Shown: one piece after another, positions 9,327-18,674 of the stretch
How the letters are laid out: every line of letters starts with the position of its first letter
Numbering within the stretch: position 1 is the stretch's first letter
Source of the DNA: Pseudomonas fluorescens
GTDB lineage: Bacteria > Pseudomonadota > Gammaproteobacteria > Pseudomonadales > Pseudomonadaceae
DNA length: 64,000 nucleotides
Direction of reading: 5' to 3'
NCBI RefSeq assembly: GCF_000730425.1
Contig: NZ_CP008896.1
Location: 1,674,001-1,738,000, forward strand
Notes under the pieces: generated by a model
What the model saw: only the letters and a program-made list of their open reading frames with translations
Told to the model about the DNA's origin: nothing
Databases searched by the model: none
Position numbers and translations under genes: made by a program

Positions 9327-10876
9327 GGGGTTGTCCTGGGCGCCGCTTCATTGAGCAACGCATCACGTTTCTGATAGCCGGCAAACGCGGCAGCAAGCAA
9401 TTCATCCTGGGTCCAGCTGTCACGCTCGAAGGTCTCGATCAACCGCCCGGCAGACAGCACGCCGATGCGGTCGCAGATCAGCATCAGCTCGCGCAGGTCG
9501 CTGGACACCACCACCAGTGCCTTGCCCTGGCGGGTCAGGTCGCCAAGCAGCGCATAAATATCGAATTTGGCACCCACGTCGATGCCACGGGTTGGCTCAT
9601 CAAACAACATCACCGCGCAATCGCGCTCCAACCAACGGCCGATCACCACTTTCTGCTGATTGCCGCCCGAGAGTTCGGACACCAACTGCGCCGGGCTGGA
9701 ACTGCGGATACGCATGGCATCAATCTGCCGCTTGGCCAGCGCCGCTTCATCACGCCCATTGACCAGGCCAGCGCTGGACACCTTCGCCATATTGCCCAGG
9801 GCTGTGTTGGCGCTGATCGATTGGCTGAGCAACAGCCCCTCGCCCTTGCGATCCTCGGTAATCAGCGCAATGCCATGGCCCACCGCGTCCACCGGCGAGC
9901 GAATGCTCACCACGCGGGCCGGCGAGCCAAGGGCTACGGTGCCACTGTCGGCCAGGTCGGCACCGAAGATCAGGCGCAGCAATTCGGTACGGCCCGCGCC
10001 GATCAATCCCGAGATGCCATAGATTTCACCGGCACGCACTTCAAAGGACACATCACGCACCTTGTCCGAGCGGCTCAGGCCCGTGACCGTCAAGGCGGGT
10101 GCGCCGATGGCGCGCTGGCCGAGGTCGATGTGCTCACCCAGTTCTCGCCCCACCATCAACGTGACCAGTTGCTCACTGTTGTAATTGGCCATTGGCTCGA
10201 CACACACCAATTGGCCATCACGCAGCACCGCAATGCGCTGGGCCACGCGGGCCAGCTCTTCCAGGCGGTGGGAAATGTAGATAATTGCCACGCCCCGCGC
10301 CTGCAGGCGGGTGATTTGCTCGAACAGCATCTCGACTTCGCGGGCGGTGAGCATCGCTGTCGGCTCGTCGAGGATCAGCACATGACAGTCGCCGATCAGG
10401 TTGCGGGCGATCTCGACCATCTGTTGATGGCCGATGCCCAGGCTGCCGACCAGGGTGTCCGGGTCGATGGCGTCCAGACCCACTTGTGCCATGGCCTCAA
10501 TCGCGGCCTTGCGCAGTTGCTTGCGGCTGATCCAGCCACCGCGGCTGGGCAAATTGTCGAGGAACAGGTTTTCGGCCACGGTCAGGGTCGGCAGCAGGTT
10601 GAGCTCCTGCATCACCATGCGGACCCCTTGCTTTTCCGCCTGGGTCCGACTGGTCGGGGCATAGTCCTGGCCATTGAACTGCATCTGGCCGGTGGTTGGT
10701 GTAACCAGGCCGCCGATGATCTTCGACAGGGTGCTTTTGCCTGCGCCGTTCTCACCGGTCAACGCCAACACCTCACCGCGATTGAGCGCCAGGGTGATAT
10801 CGGACAGGACGGGCTGGGCATAGGTCTTACCGATACCACTGACCGAGAGGACTGTGGCCGGTGCGGAAGATGACAT
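9323..10876 (-). CDS. rbsA: Ribose ABC transporter, duplicated ATP-binding protein
   Basis: 517 residues with two nucleotide-binding domains in tandem. The first has Walker A GENGAGKST, LGIGHQQMVEIAR and Walker B VLILDEPTAML; the second has the signature ELSGGNQQKVVIGRW and VMLFDEPTRGIDVGAK, with a degenerate Walker A (GLIGAGRTEL), normal for this family. ATG 10876 is chosen because GGAG lies 8 nt upstream; an upstream in-frame extension lacks support. It is 58 bp from rbsB. Confidence 0.96.
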   Translation of the reverse strand: MSSSAPATVLSVSGIGKTYAQPVLSDITLALNRGEVLALTGENGAGKSTLSKIIGGLVTPTTGQMQFNGQDYAPTSRTQAEKQGVRMVMQELNLLPTLTVAENLFLDNLPSRGGWISRKQLRKAAIEAMAQVGLDAIDPDTLVGSLGIGHQQMVEIARNLIGDCHVLILDEPTAMLTAREVEMLFEQITRLQARGVAIIYISHRLEELARVAQRIAVLRDGQLVCVEPMANYNSEQLVTLMVGRELGEHIDLGQRAIGAPALTVTGLSRSDKVRDVSFEVRAGEIYGISGLIGAGRTELLRLIFGADLADSGTVALGSPARVVSIRSPVDAVGHGIALITEDRKGEGLLLSQSISANTALGNMAKVSSAGLVNGRDEAALAKRQIDAMRIRSSSPAQLVSELSGGNQQKVVIGRWLERDCAVMLFDEPTRGIDVGAKFDIYALLGDLTRQGKALVVVSSDLRELMLICDRIGVLSAGRLIETFERDSWTQDELLAAAFAGYQKRDALLNEAAPRTTP

Positions 10877-10934
10877 AGGAAAATCTCCAGGCGCCCGCTC
10901 AGTGCGAGCGGGCGCAGTGCTGCGCAATCAGGGA

Positions 10935-11894
10935 TTACTGCTTGAGGACCAGCTCTACCGGCGTTTCGATCACACCGTCCACAGCCTCGACTTTTTCGCC
11001 CTTGATCAATTTCAGCGCATTCTGGATACCAAACACCGCTTGCTGTGCAGCCGCCTGGTCGGCGGTGGCCAGGATTCGGCCGTCCTGCAGCATCGGCTTG
11101 ATTGCGGCAATGTTGTCATAGCCCACTATCTGGACCTTGCCGGCCTTACTGGCCGCACGCACGGCGGAAACGGCGCCCAACGCCATGTTATCGTTGCCGG
11201 CCAGCAGCGCCTTGAGGTCCGGATATTCGCTCAACATGGCAGCCGCGACCTTGTTGCCCTGGTCGATTTCCCAGTTACCAGACTGGACAGAGACAATCTT
11301 CATGCCCGCCGCATCCATCGCATCCTTGAACCCGGCAGTGCGTTGCTGAGCGTTAGTGGTCGTCGGCACACCTTCGATAATCCCGACCTTGTCGCCGCTC
11401 GCCAGTTGCTTGGCCAGGTACTCGCCGACCAGGCGCGAGCCCTTGCGGTTATCAGGCCCGACAAAGGGCACCTCAAGGCTTTTGCTTTTCAGCACTCCGG
11501 GGTCGAGACGGTTATCAATATTGACCACCTTGATCCCGGCATCGGAGGCTTTCTTCAGCACATTGACCAGTGCCTTGGAATCGGCGGGCGCGATGACAAT
11601 AGCGTTGACTTTCGCCAGGATCATTTGGTTGACGATATCGATCTGGGCAGAGGTATCGGTTTCGTTCTTGATCCCGTTGGTGATCATGTCGAAATCGGCG
11701 GCGTGGGCTTTCTGATAGTCCTTGGCACCGTCTTGCATGGTGACGAAAAACTCATTGGCCAGGGATTTCATCACCAGCCCGACCTTGGGCTTGGCGGCGG
11801 TGTCATCAGCGAATGCAGAGGAGAGAGGCAGGGCAGCAGATACAGCAGCCAGCACAGCGACAGCAAGAAGACGTCCAGCGAATGGCAGCTTCAT
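10935..11894 (-). CDS. rbsB: Periplasmic ribose-binding protein
   Basis: 319 residues with a signal peptide ending SSAFA and a type I periplasmic binding fold: VGLVMKSLANEFFVTMQDGA, NAIVIAPADSKAL, VVNIDNRLDP, ALLAGNDNMALGA and IVGYDNIAAI. It captures ribose for RbsAC. First gene of the operon; GGAG lies 9 nt before the ATG. The sigma-70 promoter and RbsR operator lie at 11973-12023. Confidence 0.96.
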   Translation of the reverse strand: MKLPFAGRLLAVAVLAAVSAALPLSSAFADDTAAKPKVGLVMKSLANEFFVTMQDGAKDYQKAHAADFDMITNGIKNETDTSAQIDIVNQMILAKVNAIVIAPADSKALVNVLKKASDAGIKVVNIDNRLDPGVLKSKSLEVPFVGPDNRKGSRLVGEYLAKQLASGDKVGIIEGVPTTTNAQQRTAGFKDAMDAAGMKIVSVQSGNWEIDQGNKVAAAMLSEYPDLKALLAGNDNMALGAVSAVRAASKAGKVQIVGYDNIAAIKPMLQDGRILATADQAAAQQAVFGIQNALKLIKGEKVEAVDGVIETPVELVLKQ

Positions 11895-11972
11895 GGGTTC
11901 ACTCCGATCTTATGATTATTGTGGGCAACGTTCGTACCTTCACGTCACTCATGGAGCGCCCGTGAAACAACT

Positions 11973-11986
11973 CGCAAACGTTTGCG
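11973..11986. promoter_or_regulatory. RbsR operator candidate
   Basis: The perfect 14-bp palindrome CGCAAACGTTTGCG has the central CG expected of LacI/PurR-type operators. It lies 79 bp before the rbsB start and directly downstream of the -10 element, about where transcription should begin, so repressor binding would block initiation. Confidence 0.85.
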
Positions 11987-11994
11987 TTGATCGA

Positions 11995-12023
11995 ACTATG
12001 CGAAGGCGACCGGAATTTGTCAA
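11995..12023 (-). promoter_or_regulatory. Sigma-70 promoter of the rbs operon
   Basis: On the minus strand TTGACA (12023-12018) is followed after exactly 17 bp by CATAGT (12000-11995). The perfect -35 hexamer and spacing, with the operator immediately downstream, make this the likely rbs promoter. Of the 517 bp between rbsB and ansB, the half nearer rbsB otherwise shows nothing more that I can name. Confidence 0.8.
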
Positions 12024-12176
12024 CGAAAGAAAAGGGATTTTTCAGCGCCCGCTCTACCATCAGCCCTACAGCTTAAGTTGCCCATGGCTAAACCGGCGGG
12101 TGGGTTGCTCGTTCTCTAAAGCGACAGGTCTTCGGGGAGATTTCAGAAGGTTGAGGCGGATTTTTTCACGGCCATT

Positions 12177-12190
12177 TTCGGACAACCGAA
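12177..12190. promoter_or_regulatory. AauR-type inverted repeat upstream of ansB
   Basis: TTCGGACAACCGAA fits TTCGG-N4-CCGAA, the inverted repeat I recall as the binding site of AauR, the response regulator for acidic amino acid utilisation in P. putida. It lies about 120 bp upstream of a sigma-54 promoter, a usual distance for an enhancer. A second imperfect copy, TTCGGAAATTCGGA, is at 12209-12222. Confidence 0.7.
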
Positions 12191-12260
12191 CACCGAAGGC
12201 TCTTCGCGTTCGGAAATTCGGACGCACGCTGAAAAAAACAACATTCAAAAATTAGAAAAA

Positions 12261-12274
12261 GTGATCTAAATCAA
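12261..12274. promoter_or_regulatory. ANR/FNR-like box upstream of ansB
   Basis: GTGATCTAAATCAA matches TTGAT-N4-ATCAA at nine of ten conserved bases. ansB of enteric bacteria is under FNR control, so oxygen regulation is plausible here. The A+T-rich setting makes chance matches easier. Confidence 0.5.
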
Positions 12275-12306
12275 TTAGTTAAATTCAATTCCCAAACAAA
12301 ATCCCG

Positions 12307-12323
12307 CTGGTACAAATCCTGCT
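12307..12323 (+). promoter_or_regulatory. Sigma-54 (-24/-12) promoter of ansB
   Basis: CTGGTACAAATCCTGCT has GG and GC separated by exactly 10 bp with flanking bases close to TGGCAC-N5-TTGCW. It is about 90 bp before the ansB start, downstream of the AauR-type enhancer. Confidence 0.75.
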
Positions 12324-12327
12324 CTGA

Positions 12328-13500
<1,173 letters not shown>

Positions 13501-13511
13501 GTCACTGATGC

Positions 13512-13572
13512 AACCGGTTTGCCGGCGATGGAGGTCTCAAGGACGCCATCGCCGGCAAGCCGGCTCCTACAG
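13512..13572. repeat. REPIN-like pair of REP palindromes
   Basis: A degenerate arm (ACCGGTTTGCCGGCGATGG) faces a better arm (CCATCGCCGGCAAGCCGGCT) ending in CTCCTACAG, the REP type also present at 28040 and 37813. It sits right after ansB and may act as an mRNA 3' stem. Confidence 0.8.
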
Positions 13573-13660
13573 AATCCTTGCTGTACACCAATCCGCGTAA
13601 ACCGCTGTCACACGGACTTCTTGAATTTTAAGCAGTTGCGAATTTTCTCACAGTTAAATA

Positions 13661-13676
13661 CTGTATGTTCGTACAG
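13661..13676. promoter_or_regulatory. LexA (SOS) box
   Basis: CTGTATGTTCGTACAG is a perfect CTGT-N8-ACAG with an almost palindromic centre, the LexA consensus of gammaproteobacteria. It is 18 bp before the GTG start of the DUF1654 gene. Confidence 0.8.
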
Positions 13677-13693
13677 CTAACTAAGGACTCCTC

Positions 13694-13945
13694 GTGGCCA
13701 AGCCCTCCTCTGCAACACCAATACCTCCCGACGCCTACCAACGCCTGGCGATCCGCGTGCAAAAAATCATCAACTCCACCAACGCCCAAAAAAACAAGGC
13801 CGCGTTGATTTTTCGCCTGCCCGAGGAACCCGAGGACGAATGGGCACGACTACTGGAGGAAATTGCAGAAAACGACAACGTCACCCTCGCCTATCGCGAT
13901 GATGGTGGCGTACAGATTTTCTGGGTCGTACCGAAGGAAGATTGA
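13694..13945 (+). CDS. DUF1654 protein
   Basis: 83 residues starting at GTG 13694 with AAGGA 7 nt upstream. The sequence PDAYQRLAIRVQKIINSTNAQKNKAALIFRLPEEPEDEWARLLEEI, ending with DDGGVQIFWVVP, matches DUF1654, a family almost confined to Pseudomonas. The biochemical role is unknown. Its LexA box and 4-bp spacing to endA suggest a DNA-damage-induced unit that may modulate the nuclease. Confidence 0.85.
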   Translation: MAKPSSATPIPPDAYQRLAIRVQKIINSTNAQKNKAALIFRLPEEPEDEWARLLEEIAENDNVTLAYRDDGGVQIFWVVPKED

Positions 13946-13949
13946 GTCA

Positions 13950-14639
13950 ATGAGTGTCCGTTTTATCGCCTTGCTCTGTGTTTTGTTTGCCAGCGCCGCC
14001 CAAGCCCAAGCCCCACGCACCTTCAGTGAAGCCAAGAAAATCGCCTGGAAACTTTACGCCCCGCAATCCACGGAGTTCTATTGCGGCTGCAAATACACGG
14101 GTAACCGGGTAGATCTGAAGGCCTGCGGCTACATCCCACGTAAAAACGCCAATCGCGCGGCGCGCATCGAATGGGAGCACATTGTCCCGGCGTGGCAAAT
14201 CGGTCATCAACGCCAGTGCTGGCAAGACGGCGGGCGCAAAAACTGCACCCGCACCGATAACCTATTCAAGCGTGCCGAAGCTGACCTGCACAACCTGGTA
14301 CCGAGCATTGGCGAGGTCAATGGCGATCGCAACAATTTCAGCTTTGGTTGGTTGCCGATGCAGAGCGGGCAATATGGTTCATGCCTGACCCAAGTGGACT
14401 TCAAGGCCAAGAAGGTCATGCCCCGGCCGTCCATCCGCGGGATGATTGCCCGGACTTACTTTTACATGAGTAAACAATATGGCCTGCGCCTGTCGAAACA
14501 GGACCGCCAGCTGTATGAAGCCTGGAACCGGACCTATCCCGTGCAGCCCTGGGAGCAGCAACGCAATCAAACCGTGGCCTGCGTGATGGGACGTGGCAAT
14601 GACTTCGTCGGCCCGGTGAACCTGAAGGCTTGCGGATAG
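13950..14639 (+). CDS. endA: Endonuclease I (periplasmic or secreted DNase)
   Basis: 229 residues with a signal peptide (FIALLCVLFASAAQAQA). The beta-beta-alpha-metal (His-Me) nuclease centre is visible as RIEWEHIVPAW and DLHNLVPSIGEVNGDRNNF; six or more cysteines suggest disulfides. The ATG at 13950 follows the DUF1654 stop by 4 bp and gives a proper signal peptide; an upstream in-frame extension does not. Such enzymes degrade extracellular or periplasmic DNA. No separate promoter is seen, so it should follow the SOS box upstream. Confidence 0.95.
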   Translation: MSVRFIALLCVLFASAAQAQAPRTFSEAKKIAWKLYAPQSTEFYCGCKYTGNRVDLKACGYIPRKNANRAARIEWEHIVPAWQIGHQRQCWQDGGRKNCTRTDNLFKRAEADLHNLVPSIGEVNGDRNNFSFGWLPMQSGQYGSCLTQVDFKAKKVMPRPSIRGMIARTYFYMSKQYGLRLSKQDRQLYEAWNRTYPVQPWEQQRNQTVACVMGRGNDFVGPVNLKACG

Positions 14640-14676
14640 GCGCAAGCGGGATCCGCGGATCCCGTTAACCCGCCGA

Positions 14677-15051
14677 TTACTGGCGGGTCTTATGCTCGAT
14701 CACCAGCGACTCGGCGTCGGTTTTCTTCTTTTTCACCAGTCGTTCCTGTAACTGGGTCTGTTTCGCCTCAGCTTCGGCCTTGCTGGCGAACGGCCCCAAC
14801 AACACCAGGTCCTTGCCGTCTTCCTTGGCCAGATAGAACGTGAAACCGTTTTCCAGCAACCAGGCGGTCAGGTCGGTCAGCGCCTGCAATTTGTTGTCCG
14901 GCGAGCGCACCAGGACATCCCACTGCACGGCGGCAACCGCAGGAGCCTGGGCCTTGGCGGCTTCAGCCTTGTCTCGGGGGGTGTCGAGATTAGGCCCGTC
15001 ACCGCATCCGGCCAATGCCAATACCACAATTGCCATCGCTACTTTACGCAC
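14677..15051 (-). CDS. Lipoprotein with SPOR-like domain
   Basis: 124 residues, GTG start at 15051. The signal peptide ends in a lipobox (VVLALAGC). After a charged linker, VQWDVLVRSPDNKLQALTDLTAWLLENGFTFYL and LLGPFASKAEAEAKQTQLQ have the shape of a SPOR peptidoglycan-binding domain. It is convergent with endA. Function beyond cell-envelope location is unknown. Confidence 0.75.
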   Translation of the reverse strand: MRKVAMAIVVLALAGCGDGPNLDTPRDKAEAAKAQAPAVAAVQWDVLVRSPDNKLQALTDLTAWLLENGFTFYLAKEDGKDLVLLGPFASKAEAEAKQTQLQERLVKKKKTDAESLVIEHKTRQ

Positions 15052-15180
15052 TGCCCTGCCCCTTTAAGGATCAAAGAGGCAACTTTATCATTCACTGTCT
15101 ATTCTGGCCGTCATAAACGTTGGCTTAAACATTGCGAAGGATGTTTCCCAGACCTGTATGATGGCGTCATGGGAATTAAT

Positions 15181-15209
15181 GCTGCCTCCATGCGTCCTAA
15201 AGAGGCAGC
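15181..15209. other. Perfect hairpin upstream of rsmE
   Basis: GCTGCCTC and GAGGCAGC form an 8-bp perfect stem around a 13-nt loop about 90 bp before the rsmE start. No T-run follows. It could lie in the rsmE leader or be an operator. Confidence 0.4.
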
Positions 15210-15298
15210 CACAGGGAAGCGCTTCACAGTAAGCTACACATAACCGACATCCGCCCTGTTAGAAACATGCGTCCTTCAAAGCAATCAAGGAGAAGTCC

Positions 15299-15493
15299 AT
15301 GCTGATACTCACCCGCAAAGTCGGTGAAAGCATAAATATCGGTGATGACATTACGATCACCATTCTGGGCGTTAGCGGCCAGCAAGTAAGAATCGGCATC
15401 AATGCTCCCAAGGATGTTGCCGTGCATCGCGAAGAAATTTACCAGCGCATCCAGGCTGGATTGACTGCACCGGACAAACGCGAAACACCTTGA
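15299..15493 (+). CDS. rsmE: Carbon storage regulator RsmE (CsrA family)
   Basis: 64 residues: [17 protein letters not shown], then [35 protein letters not shown], ending TAPDKRETP. The length and C terminus match RsmE rather than RsmA of fluorescent pseudomonads, and the gene is not next to lysC. It binds GGA motifs near start codons and represses translation; the Gac-controlled small RNAs titrate it. Its own ribosome-binding site, TCAAGGAGAAG, contains such a GGA, consistent with autorepression. The 210 bp after it show nothing I can name. Confidence 0.93.
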
Positions 15494-15703
15494 AACCCCT
15501 CAGTAGCCAGCCCGCTCGTCCCCTGTAACGGCTGGCGAAAGCCCCTTGGCCTGTCTACGGTATTCCGAGATCAGCGCAACGCTCGCGCCAGGCCCAACCG
15601 CCAGTGGTCAGCACACGGGTTCAGCCACGGAACTTGCTGAACGTTTAGTAGACAAATCCCTGCACAACGAAACAGAACCTTACAGTGCCTTCGGAGCGCG
15701 TTG

Positions 15704-15970
15704 ATGAGGCGATCCCGCAAAGAACCTTATGCCTTCAAATCCTGGATGATTGCGCTACTGATTGCCTTGGCCTTCGTGGCAATCGGATACGGCCTCAGGT
15801 TTTACATGGAAGATAGCGCCACCGCGCAGGATGCCGATTCGTGGCCTGACCTGGCACTGTTTCTGGGTGGTTATCTGTTCTGCTTCTGCCTCAAGCCCCT
15901 TCAGGCCGCCATCCAGCGCAAACTCAAGCGCCGAGCGTTTGGGCATACTCGCCAGAAAAGCCCTTCTTGA
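15704..15970 (+). CDS. Small membrane protein of unknown function
   Basis: 88 residues with two hydrophobic segments (about residues 15-32, SWMIALLIALAFVAIGYGL, and 47-64, DLALFLGGYLFCFCLKPL) and a basic C-terminal tail (QRKLKRRAFGHTRQK). ATG 15704 is preceded by GGAG 7 nt upstream. Family not recognised. Confidence 0.6.
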   Translation: MRRSRKEPYAFKSWMIALLIALAFVAIGYGLRFYMEDSATAQDADSWPDLALFLGGYLFCFCLKPLQAAIQRKLKRRAFGHTRQKSPS

Positions 15971-16060
15971 AGCAGTGATTGGATCCTATATTAAAAATAT
16001 GAGGAACTATCCGCCTCGGCAGCACCCATACCCTTACATTTCATAAAAAACGTTATCGAT

Positions 16061-16312
16061 ATGGACATAGAACATAACGCCAAGACCCTGCAGTCCCTGA
16101 TCGAGCAACTCTGCGCAGATCACCCAAAATCTTTCACCGAGTTGCAGGGCAGGCCCGATGAAGTCCTCGCTGGCCTGCGCGAGCTTTATCTGCTGAAGCT
16201 GATCACGGGCACCTTCACCCACGGCCACGTTATCGACCCATTGGGCTATCAGTGGATTGGCGCCAAGAACATCCTGCTGACCAGGCGTGGCATGGCATTC
16301 AAGCCAGTGTAG
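16061..16312 (+). CDS. Hypothetical protein, 83 residues
   Basis: MDIEHNAKTLQSLIEQLCADHPKS... helical, ending with IGAKNILLTRRGMAFKPV, which resembles the wing of a small winged-helix protein but is not diagnostic. No clear ribosome-binding site. Its last 14 bp overlap the convergent HAD phosphatase gene. Confidence 0.6.
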   Translation: MDIEHNAKTLQSLIEQLCADHPKSFTELQGRPDEVLAGLRELYLLKLITGTFTHGHVIDPLGYQWIGAKNILLTRRGMAFKPV

Positions 16313-16979
16313 ATGGCAACAAGCGCAGCCAACCGGCAGCATCACACTGGACATGCACCTCGTCATAACTTGCAATCGTCGGATGCGCCGTCAGCATCGG
16401 TTCGCCATGCGCCGATGTCACCACCACCACGTCCGCACCTGCCGCCTCGCCTGCGCGGATCCCCACCGGCGCATCCTCGAACACCAGGCACTCGCCCATC
16501 GGCACCCCCAAACGCTGCGCGCCCAACAGGTAGCAGGCCGGATCTGGCTTACCGTTGGCCACATCCTCAGCCGTCACCATGACGGTCGGCGGCACCAGGC
16601 CTGCAGCCTGCATACGGCGTACAGCGAGGATCCTGGGCGCAGATGTGACCACGGCCCAGCAATGCGCAGGCAAGCCTTGCAGAAAGGCCACGGCACCAGG
16701 GATTGCCACCACGCCCTCCACGTCCTCGATCTCCGCCTCGGTAATACCACGCGCCTCAGCCTGCACATCCACCCCTGGCAGGGCCTGGCGATTGATCGTG
16801 TCGATGGCCCGCACACCATGAATAGTGCTCAGGAACGCTTCGACGTCCAGGCCATGACGCACAGCCCAAGCGGCCCAGACTCGCTCTGCAGCGGCGATGG
16901 AGTTGAGGAGGGTGCCGTCCATATCAAACAGAAATGCACGGTATTGACGATCAAATACGACCGGGTCTTTGGCGGACAC
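16299..16979 (-). CDS. HAD-superfamily phosphatase (sugar or glycerol phosphatase type)
   Basis: 226 residues, GTG start at 16979. Motif I is LFDMDGTLLNS with both aspartates, motif II Thr/Ser in AVVTSAP, motif III Lys in NGKPDPACYL, and motif IV in LVFEDAPVGIRAGEAAG. The cap domain after motif I is alpha-helical, as in YfbT/Gpp-type enzymes that dephosphorylate small sugar phosphates. The substrate is not evident. It overlaps the convergent gene at 16061. Confidence 0.88.
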   Translation of the reverse strand: MSAKDPVVFDRQYRAFLFDMDGTLLNSIAAAERVWAAWAVRHGLDVEAFLSTIHGVRAIDTINRQALPGVDVQAEARGITEAEIEDVEGVVAIPGAVAFLQGLPAHCWAVVTSAPRILAVRRMQAAGLVPPTVMVTAEDVANGKPDPACYLLGAQRLGVPMGECLVFEDAPVGIRAGEAAGADVVVVTSAHGEPMLTAHPTIASYDEVHVQCDAAGWLRLLPSTLA

Positions 16980-17077
16980 TGTTGGGTTTCCTCTTGCGCT
17001 CGTCGCCCGTTATCGGGCCCTGATGCAATCTACGGGTCGACCCAGGCCTTGTAAACGCAGGAAGACGCGCCAGGGCA

Positions 17078-17716
17078 TCAGCACACCTGGCCAGCACTCT
17101 CTGCGATATCACGCGGCGTATTCCAGGCGGCCAGGAGCGCAACCCTAAGCCCTTCAACCGTTGTCGCCAGCGACATCGAAGGTTGAGGCCCAGCCCCCTG
17201 CCCTGGCAGATAAGGAACATGGATAAACCCACTGCGCACACCCGACCCTGCCAGGGCATGCTGCAGGCTGTAGAACACCTGATTGCATACGAAAGTGCCC
17301 GCCGTATGCGAGACCGAAGCCGCGATCCCGGCCTCATGGACCGCCTTGATCATGGCCTTGACCGGCAAGGTGCTGAAGTAGGCAGCCGGACCTTCGGGGA
17401 TCACCGCTGTATCGATGGGTTGCGCACCGAGGTTGTCCGGGATTCGCGCATCGTTGAGGTTGATCGCAACCCGCTCAATGGAAATATCGCTGCGCCCAGG
17501 CCCAAGACCAGTAGCAATCACCAGTTGCGGTTGATGTTCGGCCAACAACTGCCTCAAGTAGACACCAGCAGTGGCGAAGGCACAGGGCAATTGGCGGGCG
17601 ACGATCGTCACGCCTTCTTGCAATTGCACGCCGTCCAGCAGGCGTACCGCCTCCCAGGAAGGGTTGATCAGGTCTTGATCGAACGGCTCGAACCCCGTCA
17701 GCAGCACAGTCCCCAT
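17078..17716 (-). CDS. pcp: Pyroglutamyl-peptidase I
   Basis: Cysteine peptidase (family C15) that removes N-terminal pyroglutamate from peptides. The catalytic Cys is in HTAGTFVCNQVFYSLQH, the His in RSGFIHVPYLP and the Glu in ATGLGPGRSDISIERVA. 212 residues from ATG 17716 (MGTVLLTGFEPFDQD), preceded by GAGG 5 nt away; two in-frame GTG codons just before are less likely starts. The start lies 7 bp from the DUF979 stop, so the three genes form one unit. Confidence 0.95.
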   Translation of the reverse strand: MGTVLLTGFEPFDQDLINPSWEAVRLLDGVQLQEGVTIVARQLPCAFATAGVYLRQLLAEHQPQLVIATGLGPGRSDISIERVAINLNDARIPDNLGAQPIDTAVIPEGPAAYFSTLPVKAMIKAVHEAGIAASVSHTAGTFVCNQVFYSLQHALAGSGVRSGFIHVPYLPGQGAGPQPSMSLATTVEGLRVALLAAWNTPRDIAESAGQVC

Positions 17717-17723
17717 CACCACC

Positions 17724-18674
17724 TCACATCAACACATAAAGAAGAACAATGTTGACCAGCAACATCATCAACGCCGTGGGCATCTGCGCCTTGATCACCG
17801 CGTTTTTGTCCGGCAACTCCAGCAGCGCCGCAGGCACAATATTGAAGTTCGCCGCCATCGGCGTCATCAACGTACCGCAGTAGCCGGAAAACATGCCGAT
17901 GGCCGCCATTACCGCCGGGTTGCCACCATAAATGCCCACCAGCACCGGCACGCCAACACCGCCGGTCATCACCGGAAAGGCAGCAAAACCATTGCCCATG
18001 ATCACGGTGAACAGCGCCATGCCCAACACATAGACCATCACCGCCACCAGCTTGTAGTCCAGGTTGATATAGGTGGTGGTGACATGCGCCACAGCCGTGC
18101 CAACCCCGGCCTCATTAAACAGCAGGCCGAGCATCGCCAGCATCTGCGGCAGCACCATCGCCCAGCCCAATGCCTCGGTCAGGCGTCGCGACTCACGCAA
18201 GGCCTGCACCGGTGTATCGCGGGTCAGCCAGCAGGCCAACCCCAGGGCGATCAGGCAGCCGAGGCCAAGAGATACGAACGTGGTGTTTTTCGGGTCCAGC
18301 AGCGGCACACCGCCAATCTCGGCGTTCTTGAGCAGCACGGAGCCGATCACGGTAGTCAACGGAATGGCCAGGGCCGGAATAAACAACTTATGGCCCAACC
18401 GGCCAGCACTGGCGCGTGAGGCTTTGTCGTGCAATTCGGCATGCGTGCCACGCCCGACCCCGCCGAGCCCGGCGATCAGCGCCATCAGCACCACGCCAAC
18501 CCCCACGACCACGGACGGCAGATGCTCACCCACCAGGAATGGTATGGCGAACAGCAGCCAGAACAACGCGCTTGACCAGCGCTTGGGGTGGGTTCGGTCA
18601 GCCAGGATCATGCCGGCAGTGATCAGCAGCAACACGCCAGCGAGCCAGTACAGGTATTGAATGGAAATGATCAT
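17724..18674 (-). CDS. DUF979 membrane protein, probable transporter subunit
   Basis: 316 residues with about nine transmembrane segments. ATG 18674 overlaps the DUF969 stop (ATGA), which fixes the start; the longer upstream frame is not supported. Conserved features include MGNGFAAFPVMTGGVGVPVL and GMFSGYCGTLMTPMAANFNIVPAALLEL, typical of ion-transporter-like folds. With DUF969 and pcp it probably imports pyroglutamate-containing peptides or exports/imports 5-oxoproline; that is inference from context. Confidence 0.88.
   Translation of the reverse strand: MIISIQYLYWLAGVLLLITAGMILADRTHPKRWSSALFWLLFAIPFLVGEHLPSVVVGVGVVLMALIAGLGGVGRGTHAELHDKASRASAGRLGHKLFIPALAIPLTTVIGSVLLKNAEIGGVPLLDPKNTTFVSLGLGCLIALGLACWLTRDTPVQALRESRRLTEALGWAMVLPQMLAMLGLLFNEAGVGTAVAHVTTTYINLDYKLVAVMVYVLGMALFTVIMGNGFAAFPVMTGGVGVPVLVGIYGGNPAVMAAIGMFSGYCGTLMTPMAANFNIVPAALLELPDKNAVIKAQMPTALMMLLVNIVLLYVLM

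Noticed and set aside
9314..10873. Plus-strand frame of 519 codons opposite rbsA
   Set aside because: Antisense shadow of rbsA; no motif.
12066..12248. Minus-strand reading frame of 60 codons between rbsB and ansB
   Set aside because: It lies over the enhancer repeats of ansB, is rich in Arg/Asn without protein-like pattern and has no ribosome-binding site.
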